Assembly (NCBI GenBank): GCA_002403075.1
Contig: DHHB01000012.1
Span: forward strand, 12,889-76,888
Length of the DNA stretch: 64,000 nt
DNA from: a bacterium UBP1_UBA4783
Lineage (GTDB): Bacteria > Krumholzibacteriota > Krumholzibacteriia > Krumholzibacteriales > Krumholzibacteriaceae
Direction of reading: 5' to 3'
The position numbers were made by a program, and so were the translations under genes. Shown piece after piece: positions 49,309 through 58,838 of the stretch. Each line of letters begins with the position of its first letter. Positions within the stretch are counted from its first letter, which is position 1. The notes below the pieces were generated by a model. The model saw only the letters and a program-made list of their open reading frames with translations. It was not told where the DNA came from and ran no database searches.

Positions 49309-49338
49309 TTGACGGTGCCGGGGAGGCGTTCCTATAGT
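49309..49338 (+). promoter_or_regulatory. Promoter for DUF1844 and ompA-like genes
   Basis: TTGACG (49309-49314), 18 bases, TATAGT (49333-49338), directly behind the terminator and ~30 bases before the DUF1844 ATG. Confidence 0.55.
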
Positions 49339-49367
49339 CGGAGACGAACCGCGAGGAGGGACCGCCG

Positions 49368-49730
49368 ATGGTATCTGAAAACGGAGACGAACGAACCGAA
49401 TTCCTCTTTCACAATCTCATCGCCATGTTCGCGACGCTCGCGCTCCAGCAGCTCGGCAAGCTCGTGAATCCGCTGACCGGCGCCGTCGAACGCGACCTGC
49501 GCCAGGCGCGCATCACTATCGACATGCTCGAGATGATCGGCGAGAAAACGGCCGGGAACCTCTCGGCCGAGGAGCAGCGCCACCTCGACACCGTGCTCAC
49601 GGAGCTGCGGATGAACTGGGTGGACGAGGCGAACCGCGGCGGGATCGAAGCGGAAACGACGGGGACGAACACGGACTCCGCCGCCGGCGGAGCGGACGAT
49701 GGCACGAAACGTGATACGACGAAAGGATAA
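49368..49730 (+). CDS. DUF1844 protein
   Basis: A 120-residue cytoplasmic protein of the DUF1844 family. The conserved core is complete: FLFHNLIAMFATLALQQLGK, NPLTGAVERDLRQARITIDML, IGEKTAGNLSAEEQRHLDTVL and TELRMNWV. A Thr/Gly/Asp-rich tail follows. ATG 49368 has GAGGAGGG upstream. Genes of this family are widespread in delta-proteobacteria, Acidobacteria and FCB-related phyla, and no biochemical role is known. It is co-directional with the OmpA gene 40 bases downstream and probably shares its promoter. Confidence 0.85.
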   Translation: MVSENGDERTEFLFHNLIAMFATLALQQLGKLVNPLTGAVERDLRQARITIDMLEMIGEKTAGNLSAEEQRHLDTVLTELRMNWVDEANRGGIEAETTGTNTDSAAGGADDGTKRDTTKG

Positions 49731-49770
49731 TCCGAACGGCGACACGGGGAACGAGACAGGAGGCAACGGT

Positions 49771-51648
49771 ATGAAACGAACGGTATGCGCGATCGCCCTG
49801 GTTGCGGTGCTCGCCGCATCCGGCGCCGCGTGGGGGCAGGACGGCTGGAAGGGCACCTCCGGTCTGCTCCACGTGGAGCGAGCCGGCACGGTCGGAAGAG
49901 GCGTGCTCCTCTTCTCCCTCGGCACGTCGTACTATACAGCGGACGCGACGCTCACGAAAGGTCCGCGCAGCATGCTCAATCCGACCGATTTCGACGAAGC
50001 GGACGTCGATTACCATTTCTTCGGTTCCCGCGCGGTTCTCACCTTCGGGCTCAGCGACTACGTCGAATTCGCCGCGGGTCTCAACGTCCGCAACTGGATC
50101 ATGCAGGTGCCGGAGGAGTTCGAGGTGAACGACGTGTTCGAGACCCGCACGCGCGGCGGTCTCGGAGACACGGATCTGCTCCTCAAGCTCTGTCCGCCCG
50201 TGCCGTCGAAGTACGTCGCCGTCGGCGTGCTCGGCCACGCGAGCTTTCCGACGGGGCGCGAGGAGGCGGGCTTCACGACCGGCTCGACCGATTTCGGCGT
50301 GAAGGGGCTTCTCTCGCTGAGCCTTCCCGAGAGCAGAAAGTTCGTTCCGATGAGGCTGCATCTCAACGCCGGGTATCGCTTCAATAAGAACGAGGACGAC
50401 GGCTACGGGATCCTCTACGCGAACAACCCCGATTCGACCGGTTTCTACCCGCCCGGCTATCCGAAATCGCCCGACGGGGAGAGCGACGGATTCAACGACG
50501 TCTTTCAGTTCGGCGCCGGGATCGAGTTCCTCGCGAAGGGCTCGAGCCTGTTCGCCGAGTTCACGTGGGATAAATTCCTGAACGCCGACTTCGAGGAAGG
50601 GGACGCCTACTACCTGCCGGGGAACGCGAACGTCTACACGATCACGCCCGGCATAAAGCTGCTCTCCGAGAAAGGCGGCGGCGTCACCTTCGCCGCGGAT
50701 ATCAACCTCAATCCCGAGGACGACAAGTCCTTCGCCGCCGTTCCCGACTGGGCGCTCTACTTCACGCTCTCGTTCGGCGGGAACGTACTCCCGCAGGACC
50801 GCGACGACGACGGCATCGAGGACAAGGTCGACAAGTGTCCGGACGATCCCGAAGACTTCGACGGGTTCGAGGACACGGACGGTTGCCCCGATCTCGACAA
50901 CGACGGCGACCGGATAAAGGACGCCGTCGACAAGTGCCCCGATCTCGCCGAGGACTTCGACGGGTTCGAGGACGAGGACGGGTGCCCTGATCTCGACAAC
51001 GACGGAGACGGCATCCCCGACCTCCGCGACAAATGTCCGAACGAACCGGAGGATTTCGACGGGGTTCAGGACGACGACGGCTGTCCCGACATCGTCGTCG
51101 ACAGCGACGGCGACGGCATCCCCGACGACGTCGACAAGTGCCCGACGAAGCCGGAAGACATCGACGGCTTCCAGGACGAGGACGGCTGTCCGGATCCCGA
51201 CAACGATCTCGACGGGATTCCCGATACGGCCGACCGGTGTCCGAACGAGATGGAGACCTTCAACGGCTACGAGGACGAGGACGGGTGTCCGGACGAGCGT
51301 CCCATCGAGGAGCGCTTCATCCTCCGCGGCGTCAATTTCGAGACCGCCTCGGCGTCGATCACGCCCGATTCCTACACGATCCTCGATCAGGTCGTCCGAT
51401 CGCTCAAGGCGTATCCCGACGTTCGGGTCGAGATCGCCGGTTTCACGGACGACGTGGGCAAGGACGATTACAACATGAGCCTCTCGCAGAAGCGCGCGGA
51501 TTCGGTCAAGCAGTACCTCGTGAACGCCGGCGTCGCGGCCGAGCGGATCGAGGCGCGCGGCTACGGAGAAACCAACCCCATCGCTTCGAACAAGACGGCC
51601 GCCGGGAGGGCCGAGAACCGGCGCATCGAGTTCAAGCGGCTGAACTAG
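49771..51648 (+). CDS. OmpA-family outer-membrane protein with thrombospondin type 3 repeats
   Basis: A 625-residue exported protein. ATG 49771 has ACAGGAGG upstream; the signal peptide is AIALVAVLAASGAAWGQ. Residues ~25-340 look like a beta barrel (VLLFSLGTSYYTADATL, LTFGLSDYVEFAAGLNV, up to LYFTLSFGGN). Residues ~342-510 are calcium-binding thrombospondin type 3 repeats (DRDDDGIEDKVDKCPDDPED and so on, ten or so DxDxD turns). Residues ~515-625 are an OmpA/MotB peptidoglycan-binding domain: NFETASASITPDSYTILD, VEIAGFTDDVGKDDYNMSLS, RADSVKQYL and GRAENRRIEF. It would tie the outer membrane to peptidoglycan with a calcium-stiffened linker. It ends at a strong terminator. Confidence 0.9.
   Translation: MKRTVCAIALVAVLAASGAAWGQDGWKGTSGLLHVERAGTVGRGVLLFSLGTSYYTADATLTKGPRSMLNPTDFDEADVDYHFFGSRAVLTFGLSDYVEFAAGLNVRNWIMQVPEEFEVNDVFETRTRGGLGDTDLLLKLCPPVPSKYVAVGVLGHASFPTGREEAGFTTGSTDFGVKGLLSLSLPESRKFVPMRLHLNAGYRFNKNEDDGYGILYANNPDSTGFYPPGYPKSPDGESDGFNDVFQFGAGIEFLAKGSSLFAEFTWDKFLNADFEEGDAYYLPGNANVYTITPGIKLLSEKGGGVTFAADINLNPEDDKSFAAVPDWALYFTLSFGGNVLPQDRDDDGIEDKVDKCPDDPEDFDGFEDTDGCPDLDNDGDRIKDAVDKCPDLAEDFDGFEDEDGCPDLDNDGDGIPDLRDKCPNEPEDFDGVQDDDGCPDIVVDSDGDGIPDDVDKCPTKPEDIDGFQDEDGCPDPDNDLDGIPDTADRCPNEMETFNGYEDEDGCPDERPIEERFILRGVNFETASASITPDSYTILDQVVRSLKAYPDVRVEIAGFTDDVGKDDYNMSLSQKRADSVKQYLVNAGVAAERIEARGYGETNPIASNKTAAGRAENRRIEFKRLN
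50794..51300 (+). repeat. Thrombospondin type 3 repeat tract
   Basis: Five coding repeats of about 32-36 codons, each with a D-x-D-x-D-G calcium loop, CP, a short acidic stretch, and DGCPD. Two Cys per unit can pair between neighbouring units. The DNA repeats are imperfect. Confidence 0.8.
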
Positions 51649-51676
51649 CGCGGGGCGGCGGGCGCGCGGAACGCGA

Positions 51677-51708
51677 CGGGGGGGCGAGCGATCGCCCCCC
51701 CGTTTTTT
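51677..51708 (+). terminator. Intrinsic terminator after the OmpA gene
   Basis: Stem CGGGGGGGCGA (51677-51687) / TCGCCCCCCCG (51692-51702), loop GCGA, followed by TTTTTT. It separates this gene from the convergent mazG. Confidence 0.85.
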
Positions 51709-51738
51709 ATTCGCGCGCCGGCCGCGGTACGCCGCGTT

Positions 51739-52605
51739 TCAAGAACGCCCGCGGGGCCGGGCCGCGCCCTTCGCCCGCGCGGAGCGCTTCGACGGCGCCG
51801 CCGCGGGGCGGCGTCTCTTGCTCTTCCTCCACAGCGCTTCCATCTCGTCGAGGGTCATCGAAGAGAGATCCGCCCCCGCGCGGCTCGCGCGGCGCTCGAC
51901 GTCGTTGAAGCGCCGGATGAACTTCGCCGTCGTCCGCTCGAGAGCGCTCTCGGAATCGATCCCGAACCGTCGCGCGAGGTTCACGACGGTGAAAAAGAGA
52001 TCGCCGATCTCGTCCTTGGTCGCCTCGCGCCTTCCGCGGCGAAGCTCGCGCCGCACCTCCGCGATCTCCTCGTCGAGCTTATCGAGGATATCCGCGCCGT
52101 CGGACCAGTCGAAACCGACCTCCGCCGCCTTCCTCTGAACCGCGGCCGCCCGGCGAAGAGGCGGAAGCTTCTCCGGAACCGCGTCGAGGAGCGCGGGGGA
52201 TCGTCTCGTCCTCCGCTCGGCGCGCTTCACGCGTTCCCACTCGGCGAGGCTTTCGGCGCTCGTCCGCGCTTTCGTCGGGCCGAAGACGTGCGGATGGCGC
52301 CGCACGATCTTCCGGTGCGCGCGCGCCACGATGTCCGCCAGCGCGGTCCGCCGCCGCTCGAGGAGGAGCTCGTGGATGAATACGACGATGAAGAGCACGT
52401 CGCCGAGCTCGTCCTCGGCGTCGCGCGGCGTTCCGCTCTTCTCGGCGCGCAGGAGCTCGTACGCCTCCTCGATGAGATAGGAGATGATGTCGTCGAGCGT
52501 CTGCTCGCGGTCCCACGGGCAGCCGTTCTCGCCGCGGAGCGTGCGGAGGGTTCGCCGCAGCGCGGAGATTTCGGCGCCGAGTCTCGCATCCGGGTCGCGC
52601 GCCAT
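51739..52605 (-). CDS. mazG: Nucleoside triphosphate pyrophosphohydrolase MazG
   Basis: A 288-residue two-domain MazG that hydrolyses (d)NTPs to NMP and PPi. Domain 1 has [12 protein letters not shown] and the metal-binding [10 protein letters not shown] with EDELGDVLF. Domain 2 has [19 protein letters not shown] and [22 protein letters not shown] at 52605-52603 has GGAGG six bases upstream and gives the normal family N-terminus; the frame is open much further, but that part is antisense to uvrA. The C-terminal ~30 residues are a basic Arg/Ala-rich tail not usual in the family. It is divergent from uvrA. It probably cleans up damaged or excess nucleotides. Confidence 0.92.
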   Translation of the reverse strand: MARDPDARLGAEISALRRTLRTLRGENGCPWDREQTLDDIISYLIEEAYELLRAEKSGTPRDAEDELGDVLFIVVFIHELLLERRRTALADIVARAHRKIVRRHPHVFGPTKARTSAESLAEWERVKRAERRTRRSPALLDAVPEKLPPLRRAAAVQRKAAEVGFDWSDGADILDKLDEEIAEVRRELRRGRREATKDEIGDLFFTVVNLARRFGIDSESALERTTAKFIRRFNDVERRASRAGADLSSMTLDEMEALWRKSKRRRPAAAPSKRSARAKGAARPRGRS

Positions 52606-52752
52606 CGCCGTCCTCCATGATGAACAGCCGCGGTCCATCCTACGCGATGCGCGGGCGGAATACAAGCCCGGGCGCGGGATGCGCGGCCCGATGCGCGGCC
52701 GAGGGGCGGCGCTCCGAGGCGCCGCGTCGGAAATGAGCCGCGGAAATGCCCG

Positions 52753-52781
52753 TTGCGGGGGCGCTCGCGAGCTGATACACT
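52753..52781 (+). promoter_or_regulatory. Candidate promoter for uvrA
   Basis: TTGCGG (52753-52758), 17 bases, TACACT (52776-52781), with TG-A in front of the -10 (TGATACACT). No LexA-type box was recognised in the 207-base mazG-uvrA gap. Confidence 0.45.
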
Positions 52782-52812
52782 GAACGTTTGACCTTTTTGC
52801 GGGGGCGAAGCG

Positions 52813-55590
52813 ATGGGCACGGACCGGATCGTCATACGCGGCGCGCGGCAGCACAACCTCAAGAACATCGATCTCGAGCTCCCGAGACGGCGCATCATCG
52901 TCGTCACGGGGGTCTCCGGTTCCGGGAAGTCCTCGCTCGCGTTCGATACGATCTACGCGGAGGGGCAGCGGCGGTACATCGAATCCCTCTCGACGTACGC
53001 GCGGCAGTTCATCGAGAAGCTCGAGCGCCCCGACGTGGACGACATCGCCGGCATCAGCCCGACGATCGCGATCCGGCAGAAGAACACGGTGACGAGCGCG
53101 CGCTCGACCGTCGGAACGGCGACCGAGATATACGACTATCTCCGGCTGCTCTTCGCCCGCGTGGGGAGGATCGTCTGCCCGAAGTGCGGCGTCGAGGTGC
53201 GGTCGCATACGCCGAGCGAGGCGGCGCTCGAGACCGTCCGGATCTTCGACGGTCGGCTCGTGAACTGCGCGGCGCCGATCGGCGCGACGAGCCCCGCCGA
53301 GTGGAAGGCCCGGCGGAGCTACCACCTCTCGCGCGGCTTCACGAGGCTCCTCGTCGGAGACGACGTCGTCCGCGTCGACGAGTTCTCCCCGGCGGGCTCC
53401 GCGAAGCTCGAGCTCGCCGTTCTGCTCGACCGGCTCGAGGCGACGGAGGCGAACCGCTCGCGGATCGCGGAAGCGGTCGAGCTCGCCTATCGCGAGTCGG
53501 GAGCCGTCGACGTTTCGGAGGCGTCCGGCGGCATGCGCCGCCGGTTCACCCAGACCCCCGTCTGCTCGACGTGCGCCGCCGCCTTCGAGGCGCCGACGCC
53601 GCTCCTCTTCTCGTTCAACAGCCCTTCGGGGGCCTGTCCCGATTGCCACGGCTTCGGCGACCGCATGGAGTTTTCGGAGGATCTCATCGTTCCGGACAAG
53701 CGGCGCACGCTCGAGGATCGCGCGATCGATCCATGGTCGCGCGAGCGGTTCATGTATTTCCACCACAAGATGCTCGATTTCTGCCGAGGCAAACGCATCC
53801 CGGTGAACGTTCCGTGGGTCGATCTTCCGGCGCGCTCGCGCGCGCTCGTGCTCGAAGGAGAGGGGCGCTACCTCGGCGTCATGCGCTTTCTCGAGAAGCT
53901 GCGGGAGAAGAGCTATAAAAAGGGGCACCGGTTTTTCACGAGGAGATACATGGCCTTCACCACGTGCCGCACCTGCCTCGGCGGACGCCTCAGGCGCGAG
54001 GCCTACGACGTCCGTATCGGCGACCGGACGATCCGGGACCTCGGCCGCATGATTCCGGCGAGGATTCTCGACGAGCTCTCCCGCGTCAGGTTCACGGAGG
54101 AGGAGGCCTTCGTCGCGCGCGACGTCATCGCCGAGCTCTCGGCGCGTCTCCGGTTCATGGTCGACGTCGGCTTGGGGTACCTCACGCTCGACCGTCTCAC
54201 GCGCACGCTCTCGGGGGGCGAGGCGCAGCGGATAAACCTCGCGAACTCGCTCGGCGCGAACCTCGTCGACGCCCTGTACGTTCTCGACGAGCCCTCGATC
54301 GGCCTTCACGCCGCCGACAACGAGCGGCTCGTCTCCGTGCTCCGGCGACTGCGCGAGCTCGGCAACACCGTGATCGTCGTGGAGCACGATCCGGATATCG
54401 TCGCCTCCGCCGACTGGCTCGTCGACCTCGGCCCCGGCCCGGGAAGCCGCGGCGGCGAAGTGCTGTTCAGCGGACCGGTCGAGGAGGCGCGGACGGCGGA
54501 CGCGCCGCTCTCCAAAACGATCGCGTGGCTCTTCCGCGGAGGCGCGGGCGGCCGGCGGCGCGGGAAAAAGCGCCCGAGCGCCGGAGCGATCGAGCTCTCG
54601 GGGGTCGCCGAGCATAACCTCAAGGGGATCGACGTCCGGTTTCCGCTCGGCGCCGTGACGTGCGTGACGGGCGTTTCGGGATCCGGCAAGAGCACCCTCG
54701 TCGTCGACGTGCTGCACGGCGTCGTATCGAAGGATCCGCTATCGGCGGCTCACCTGAAGCTCCGCGGCTGGAAGGTCACGGGACGCCTCGACCGGGTGAT
54801 GCTCGTCGACCAGAGCCCGATCGGCGTCTCCCCGCGGTCAAATCCCGTCACCTATATCAAGGCGTTCAGCTTCATCCGCGACATCTTCGCCGCGGAGCCC
54901 CTCTCCCGAAGGCGAGGATACGATCCGGGACGATTCAGCTTCAACAAGGCGGGCGGGCGGTGTTCCCGCTGCCAGGGCGCCGGATTCCGCAAGGTCGAGA
55001 TGCATTTCATGGCGGACGTGTTCGTGCCGTGCGAGGAGTGCGAGGGGCGCCGGTTCAACGCGGAGACCCTGGACGTGCGCTACAAGGGAAAGACGATCGC
55101 GGAAACGCTCGACATGACGATCGACGACGCGATCCTCTTCTTCGACGGATCGCCGCAGCTCGGCGAGAGGCTCTGGATTCTCTCGAAGGTCGGACTCGGA
55201 TATCTGACGCTCGGCCAGCCGTCGAACACCCTCTCCGGCGGGGAAGCGCAGCGGATCAAGATCGCCCGCGAGCTCGTCGATTCCCCCGGCCAGCGCAACC
55301 TCTACATAATGGACGAGCCGACGACGGGGCTGCACATGAGCGACGTCGACCGGCTCCTCGCCGTTCTCGACGATCTCGCCGCGGCGGGGCACACGATCGT
55401 CCTCATCGAGCACAACATGGAAGTGATCCGATGGGCCGACATGATCGTCGACCTCGGACCCGGCGGCGGAGACGACGGCGGGGAGGTTATCGCTTGTGGT
55501 CCGCCCGGGAGCATCGTACAATCGGAGCGTTCGATAACCGGCAAACACCTGGCCGCGTACCTCGGGAAGTACGGAGGTGCTCCCTCATGA
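52813..55590 (+). CDS. uvrA: Excinuclease ABC subunit A
   Basis: A 925-residue UvrA, the damage-recognition ATPase of nucleotide excision repair; usual length ~940. It has two ABC ATPase halves: first Walker [21 protein letters not shown], first signature [13 protein letters not shown] with Walker [11 protein letters not shown]; second Walker [16 protein letters not shown], signature [13 protein letters not shown] with Walker [11 protein letters not shown]. Zinc modules are visible as CSTC with CPDC and as [11 protein letters not shown] with CEECEG. The UvrB-binding stretch [19 protein letters not shown] is intact. ATG 52813 has only a weak G-rich ribosome site. The stop overlaps galE (ATGA), an uncommon coupling. 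Confidence 0.96.
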   Translation: MGTDRIVIRGARQHNLKNIDLELPRRRIIVVTGVSGSGKSSLAFDTIYAEGQRRYIESLSTYARQFIEKLERPDVDDIAGISPTIAIRQKNTVTSARSTVGTATEIYDYLRLLFARVGRIVCPKCGVEVRSHTPSEAALETVRIFDGRLVNCAAPIGATSPAEWKARRSYHLSRGFTRLLVGDDVVRVDEFSPAGSAKLELAVLLDRLEATEANRSRIAEAVELAYRESGAVDVSEASGGMRRRFTQTPVCSTCAAAFEAPTPLLFSFNSPSGACPDCHGFGDRMEFSEDLIVPDKRRTLEDRAIDPWSRERFMYFHHKMLDFCRGKRIPVNVPWVDLPARSRALVLEGEGRYLGVMRFLEKLREKSYKKGHRFFTRRYMAFTTCRTCLGGRLRREAYDVRIGDRTIRDLGRMIPARILDELSRVRFTEEEAFVARDVIAELSARLRFMVDVGLGYLTLDRLTRTLSGGEAQRINLANSLGANLVDALYVLDEPSIGLHAADNERLVSVLRRLRELGNTVIVVEHDPDIVASADWLVDLGPGPGSRGGEVLFSGPVEEARTADAPLSKTIAWLFRGGAGGRRRGKKRPSAGAIELSGVAEHNLKGIDVRFPLGAVTCVTGVSGSGKSTLVVDVLHGVVSKDPLSAAHLKLRGWKVTGRLDRVMLVDQSPIGVSPRSNPVTYIKAFSFIRDIFAAEPLSRRRGYDPGRFSFNKAGGRCSRCQGAGFRKVEMHFMADVFVPCEECEGRRFNAETLDVRYKGKTIAETLDMTIDDAILFFDGSPQLGERLWILSKVGLGYLTLGQPSNTLSGGEAQRIKIARELVDSPGQRNLYIMDEPTTGLHMSDVDRLLAVLDDLAAAGHTIVLIEHNMEVIRWADMIVDLGPGGGDDGGEVIACGPPGSIVQSERSITGKHLAAYLGKYGGAPS

Positions 55591-56561
55591 GAATCCTCGT
55601 GACGGGCGGAGCGGGATACATCGGAAGCGTCGTCACCGAGCATCTCCTCGGCGCGAAACACGACGTCGTCGTCGTCGACAACCTCTCGACGGGCCACCGC
55701 GGGGCCGTCGATCCGCGCGTCGCCTTCCGCGAGGGGGATCTGCTCGACGGCGGATTTCTCGAGCCGGCGCTCGACGGCGTCGACGCGGTGTGCCATTTCG
55801 CGGCCTTTTCGCAGGTCGCCGAGTCGGTCGCCGACCCGATCAAGTATTACCGCAACAACGTCTCGGGCGCCATCTCGCTGCTCGCCGCCATGAGGGCGAA
55901 GGGCGTGAAGTACTTCCTCTTTTCGTCCTCCGCCGCCGTCTACGGGGAGCCGGATTCGACCCCCATCCCCGAGGATGCCCCGGCGCGGCCGCTCAACGCG
56001 TACGGCAACACGAAGCTCGGCATCGAGCGGCTTCTCGCCGATTGCTCCGCGGCGTGGGAGCTTCGATCGCTGGCGCTGCGCTACTTCAACGCCGCCGGAG
56101 CGGGGGAGCGCTGCGGCGAGGATCATCGTCCCGAAACGCACCTCATCCCGCTCGTTCTCGACGTCGCGATGGGAAGGCGGGACGAGCTCGTCGTCTACGG
56201 CAACGACTATCCGACCCCGGACGGAACCTGCGTGAGGGATTACATCCACGTCAAGGATCTCGCGACGGCGCATCTCGTCGGCCTCGAAAAGCTCGTCGCC
56301 GGCCACGCCGGCGTTCTCAACCTCGGAAACGGGACGGGGTTCAGCGTGCTCGAAGTCATCAGGGCCGCCGAACGCGTGACGAAGCGCACGGTGCACTACC
56401 GGATCGGCGAGCGCCGGCCGGGCGATCCGGCCGTTCTCGTCGCCTCTTCCGCGGAGGCCGAGCGGGTGCTCGGCTGGAAGCGGTTTCATCCGGGGATCGA
56501 GGAGATCATACGGGACGCCTTCGCGTGGAAGAAGCGCCATCCCGACGGCTACGAGTCCTAG
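55587..56561 (+). CDS. galE: UDP-glucose 4-epimerase-like SDR enzyme
   Basis: A 324-residue extended short-chain dehydrogenase. The NAD site GGAGYIGS begins at residue 7; the catalytic set is SSSAAVYG (Ser/Thr) and YGNTK (Tyr-x-x-x-Lys). LNAYGNTKLGIERLL, LRYFNAAGA and TPDGTCVRDYIHVKDLA are characteristic of GalE, which interconverts UDP-glucose and UDP-galactose for surface glycans. Substrate could also be the N-acetyl forms. ATG 55587 overlaps the uvrA stop and has GGAGG at 55573-55577. A 15-bp dyad follows the stop codon. Confidence 0.88.
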   Translation: MRILVTGGAGYIGSVVTEHLLGAKHDVVVVDNLSTGHRGAVDPRVAFREGDLLDGGFLEPALDGVDAVCHFAAFSQVAESVADPIKYYRNNVSGAISLLAAMRAKGVKYFLFSSSAAVYGEPDSTPIPEDAPARPLNAYGNTKLGIERLLADCSAAWELRSLALRYFNAAGAGERCGEDHRPETHLIPLVLDVAMGRRDELVVYGNDYPTPDGTCVRDYIHVKDLATAHLVGLEKLVAGHAGVLNLGNGTGFSVLEVIRAAERVTKRTVHYRIGERRPGDPAVLVASSAEAERVLGWKRFHPGIEEIIRDAFAWKKRHPDGYES

Positions 56562-56567
56562 AAACCT

Positions 56568-56582
56568 CTGGAAAATTTCCAG
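56568..56582. promoter_or_regulatory. 15-bp dyad CTGGAAA-A-TTTCCAG
   Basis: A perfect 7-bp inverted repeat with a single central base, seven bases after the galE stop and ~175 bases before the sigma-54-like element. A one-base centre cannot form a hairpin loop, so it is more like a protein-binding site (for example an enhancer site) than a terminator. Confidence 0.4.
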
Positions 56583-56745
56583 CCAGCTCATAATCCGCGC
56601 ATCCATCGCCGCCGTTTCCGCGTCGATCAGGCCTTCCCCCCGCAGCGGCGGGGTGTGCCATCTAACTGACTTTATAGCAACGCGTTGAATAGCGCGCTCG
56701 CCTTCCCGGCGGGGCGAGCCGAGAGAGGACGGGGGGTGTCGCTCC

Positions 56746-56761
56746 GTGGCATGTAAGTTGC
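56746..56761 (+). promoter_or_regulatory. Candidate sigma-54 (-24/-12) promoter
   Basis: TGGCATG (56746-56752), four bases, TTGCG (56757-56761), identical in both blocks and in spacing to the element at 6902-6917. Transcription would start near 56773, ~95 bases before the histidine kinase ATG. Confidence 0.5.
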
Positions 56762-56867
56762 GTTTTGGCATGGCGAAAGACGCCTCGCGGGGCCGCATAC
56801 CCGGCCGGCGCGAACGACGGAACGGGATCGATTCGGAGCGGAGCCGGCCCGCTCGCCCGCTCATGAT

Positions 56868-58838
56868 ATGGAAGAGACGCTCAAGATACGGATCCTCAAG
56901 GCGGTCGGAAACGACGCCGCCATGCGCGACGTTCTCGTCGAGCTCATGGAGCGCGCGCAGGCGGAGTACTGCGCCTACTGCACCTCGCGCGACCGGGAGC
57001 TCGTGTATATCCTGTGCGAGAACCGCGAGCTCGGCGGCCGGATTCCGGAAATCCGCGAAAAGGTCCGGGCGAGCTTCCGCATGTTCACGAACGGATTCGA
57101 ACCCGAAAGCGACCCGCTCGAGCGGATCATGTATCGAAAGAACGGGCCGAGCGTCGCGTATCTCCTCGGGAATCCGCGCGTCGAGAGCTATTTTCTCGTG
57201 CCGCTCGCGTTCGGCTCGAAGGTGCGCGGCGTGCTCTTTCTCGGAAGCGTTCGGAAAGAGGCGTTCGGCAGGAACGACATCGCCTCGCTCCGCGGGCTCG
57301 CCGAGGAGGACGGGGAGCGCTCGCCGCTCGCCTTCCGCATGGGAGGAGAACGCGATCTGCTGCGGCGGCTTCTCGCGGCGATACCCTCCGGCGCAGCGCT
57401 CGTTTCGACCGGCGGCGACATCGTCGCCTCGAACGCGGCGTTCGCCGATACGCTCGGGGTCCGCGACGAACTACCGGACACCGTCGGCCGGCTCGGCTCG
57501 CTCGCCGCGTTCAACCTGCAGGGCGTGTGGGACGAGCACGAAATACTCCAGCGCGACGTCGTCGACCGCGAGATCAAGAGGTCGGCCGCGCCGGAGCGCC
57601 ATCTATCCGTCTCCGTCGTGCGCGTCGACGGTTTCACGGAGGAAGCGGGCTCCCTCTTTCTCGTCAGGGACGTGACGCGCGCGCGAGAGCAGGCCGAGAT
57701 GCGCGAGGAGATGATCGCCATGGTGGCGCACGAGCTTCGCACGCCTCTCACCGCCCTCAAGAGCTCGCTGACGATCCTGGCGGAGGAGGGAGGGTGCGGA
57801 ATCGGCGAAGAAAGCGCCGCCTCCGGAGATCCGGCCCGGCGCTTCCTCGCGAACGCGGTCCGAACCGCCGAGCGGCTCGGGATGCTCGTCGACGGGCTCA
57901 TCGATTCCTCGGCCGCGCGGATCGACGAGCGGCCGCTGCGCATCGAGCGCCGGGACACCGGGGCTTTCATCGAAGACGCGTCGTCTATCTTCGTGGAGCC
58001 GATGAAAAAGAAAGGCATCGATTTCAGGGTGTTCGTCGATCCCGATACGAGCCGTCTCGCCTTCGATCGCGACCGGCTCGAACAGGTTCTTCAGAACCTC
58101 CTCTCGAACAGCGTCAAACACGTGCCTTCGGGCGGCGCTGTATCGATCACCGTCATACCCTGCGCCGGCTGTCCGTCGCTTCTGCTGCCTCAACCCCTCG
58201 TCGGCCGCGTCGGCCCGCTGTCGTTCGCCGATCTCTGCGTCCGCGATACGGGAGGCGGAATGCCCGAAGAAGCGGTGCGCCGCATGAACCGTTCAATCGA
58301 GACGGTCGACCGGCCCGTCCGGGCGTCGCTCGGGCTCGGACTCCGCGTCGCGCAGCGGCTCATCCGCCTTCACGGCGGATCGCTCGCCGTCGACGAGGGA
58401 ACGGTCGGCGGCAGCGCCGTCCATCTCTACCTGCCCGCGGACGAGGCGACGGCGCGCGTCGTCCAGCAATACCGGGCCGCCGAGATGAGGCTCGAAGAGA
58501 TGCTGAGCCTCGGCCTCATGCCGGAAGTCTTCTGCATCGAGAACGCCGGCGGAGAGCCGTGGGAGAACGCTCTCTCGTCCGTGAGAGGCGGAGCGCGGAT
58601 CGATCCCCGACGGAGCGAACCGCGCGAGGACGGGCTCCTCGTCTGGCCGCTCGACGCCTCCTTCGCCGTCGGCATCGGCCCTCGGGAGAGCGGGGCTATC
58701 GCCCTGCCGGCCGGGATCCGGGCCGGACGATCGATAGCTCGCAGAGACGGAATGAACCTGCGGGAGCTCGTTCGCGCGTCGTGCGAGGCGCTCGACGCCC
58801 ACGAGCTCGTTCCCGCCCTGAAAGGAGTGACCGAATGA
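56868..58838 (+). CDS. Sensor histidine kinase (GAF, PAS, HisKA, HATPase_c)
   Basis: A 656-residue cytoplasmic histidine kinase without membrane helices. Residues ~15-150 resemble a GAF domain (AQAEYCAYCTSRDRELVYIL, SYFLVPLAFGSKVRGVLFLG). A PAS-like domain follows (~165-275). The DHp helix has MVAHELRTPLTALKSSL with phospho-accepting His288. The ATPase part has NLLSNSVKH, RDTGGGMPEEA and LGLGLRVAQRLIRLHGG, with an insert PCAGCPSLLLPQPL between the first two. About 130 residues after the ATPase domain (from ~525) are unrecognised. The start ATG 56868 has no clear ribosome site. The stop overlaps the receiver gene (ATGA), its likely phosphorylation partner. Confidence 0.88.
   Translation: MEETLKIRILKAVGNDAAMRDVLVELMERAQAEYCAYCTSRDRELVYILCENRELGGRIPEIREKVRASFRMFTNGFEPESDPLERIMYRKNGPSVAYLLGNPRVESYFLVPLAFGSKVRGVLFLGSVRKEAFGRNDIASLRGLAEEDGERSPLAFRMGGERDLLRRLLAAIPSGAALVSTGGDIVASNAAFADTLGVRDELPDTVGRLGSLAAFNLQGVWDEHEILQRDVVDREIKRSAAPERHLSVSVVRVDGFTEEAGSLFLVRDVTRAREQAEMREEMIAMVAHELRTPLTALKSSLTILAEEGGCGIGEESAASGDPARRFLANAVRTAERLGMLVDGLIDSSAARIDERPLRIERRDTGAFIEDASSIFVEPMKKKGIDFRVFVDPDTSRLAFDRDRLEQVLQNLLSNSVKHVPSGGAVSITVIPCAGCPSLLLPQPLVGRVGPLSFADLCVRDTGGGMPEEAVRRMNRSIETVDRPVRASLGLGLRVAQRLIRLHGGSLAVDEGTVGGSAVHLYLPADEATARVVQQYRAAEMRLEEMLSLGLMPEVFCIENAGGEPWENALSSVRGGARIDPRRSEPREDGLLVWPLDASFAVGIGPRESGAIALPAGIRAGRSIARRDGMNLRELVRASCEALDAHELVPALKGVTE

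Larger units (their letters stand above)
56562..56867 (+). other. 306-bp regulatory intergenic region before the two-component genes
   Basis: No gene is supported. Contents: a 15-bp dyad CTGGAAA-A-TTTCCAG (56568-56582), AT-rich bases around 56663-56695, a GC-rich stretch with pairing potential (56697-56720), and a sigma-54-like element (56746-56761). A frame opening at GTG 56746 continues antiphase through the kinase gene and looks like a shadow. Confidence 0.5.

Noticed and set aside
52606..54717. N-terminal extension of mazG (frame open to 54717 on the minus strand)
   Set aside because: It would lie antisense to uvrA and encodes no MazG sequence. The start at 52605 has a good ribosome site and the normal family N-terminus.
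56746..57675. Separate gene starting at GTG 56746
   Set aside because: Most of it overlaps the histidine kinase in another frame, and its product is Arg/Ser-rich without domains. The GTG is part of the sigma-54-like element.
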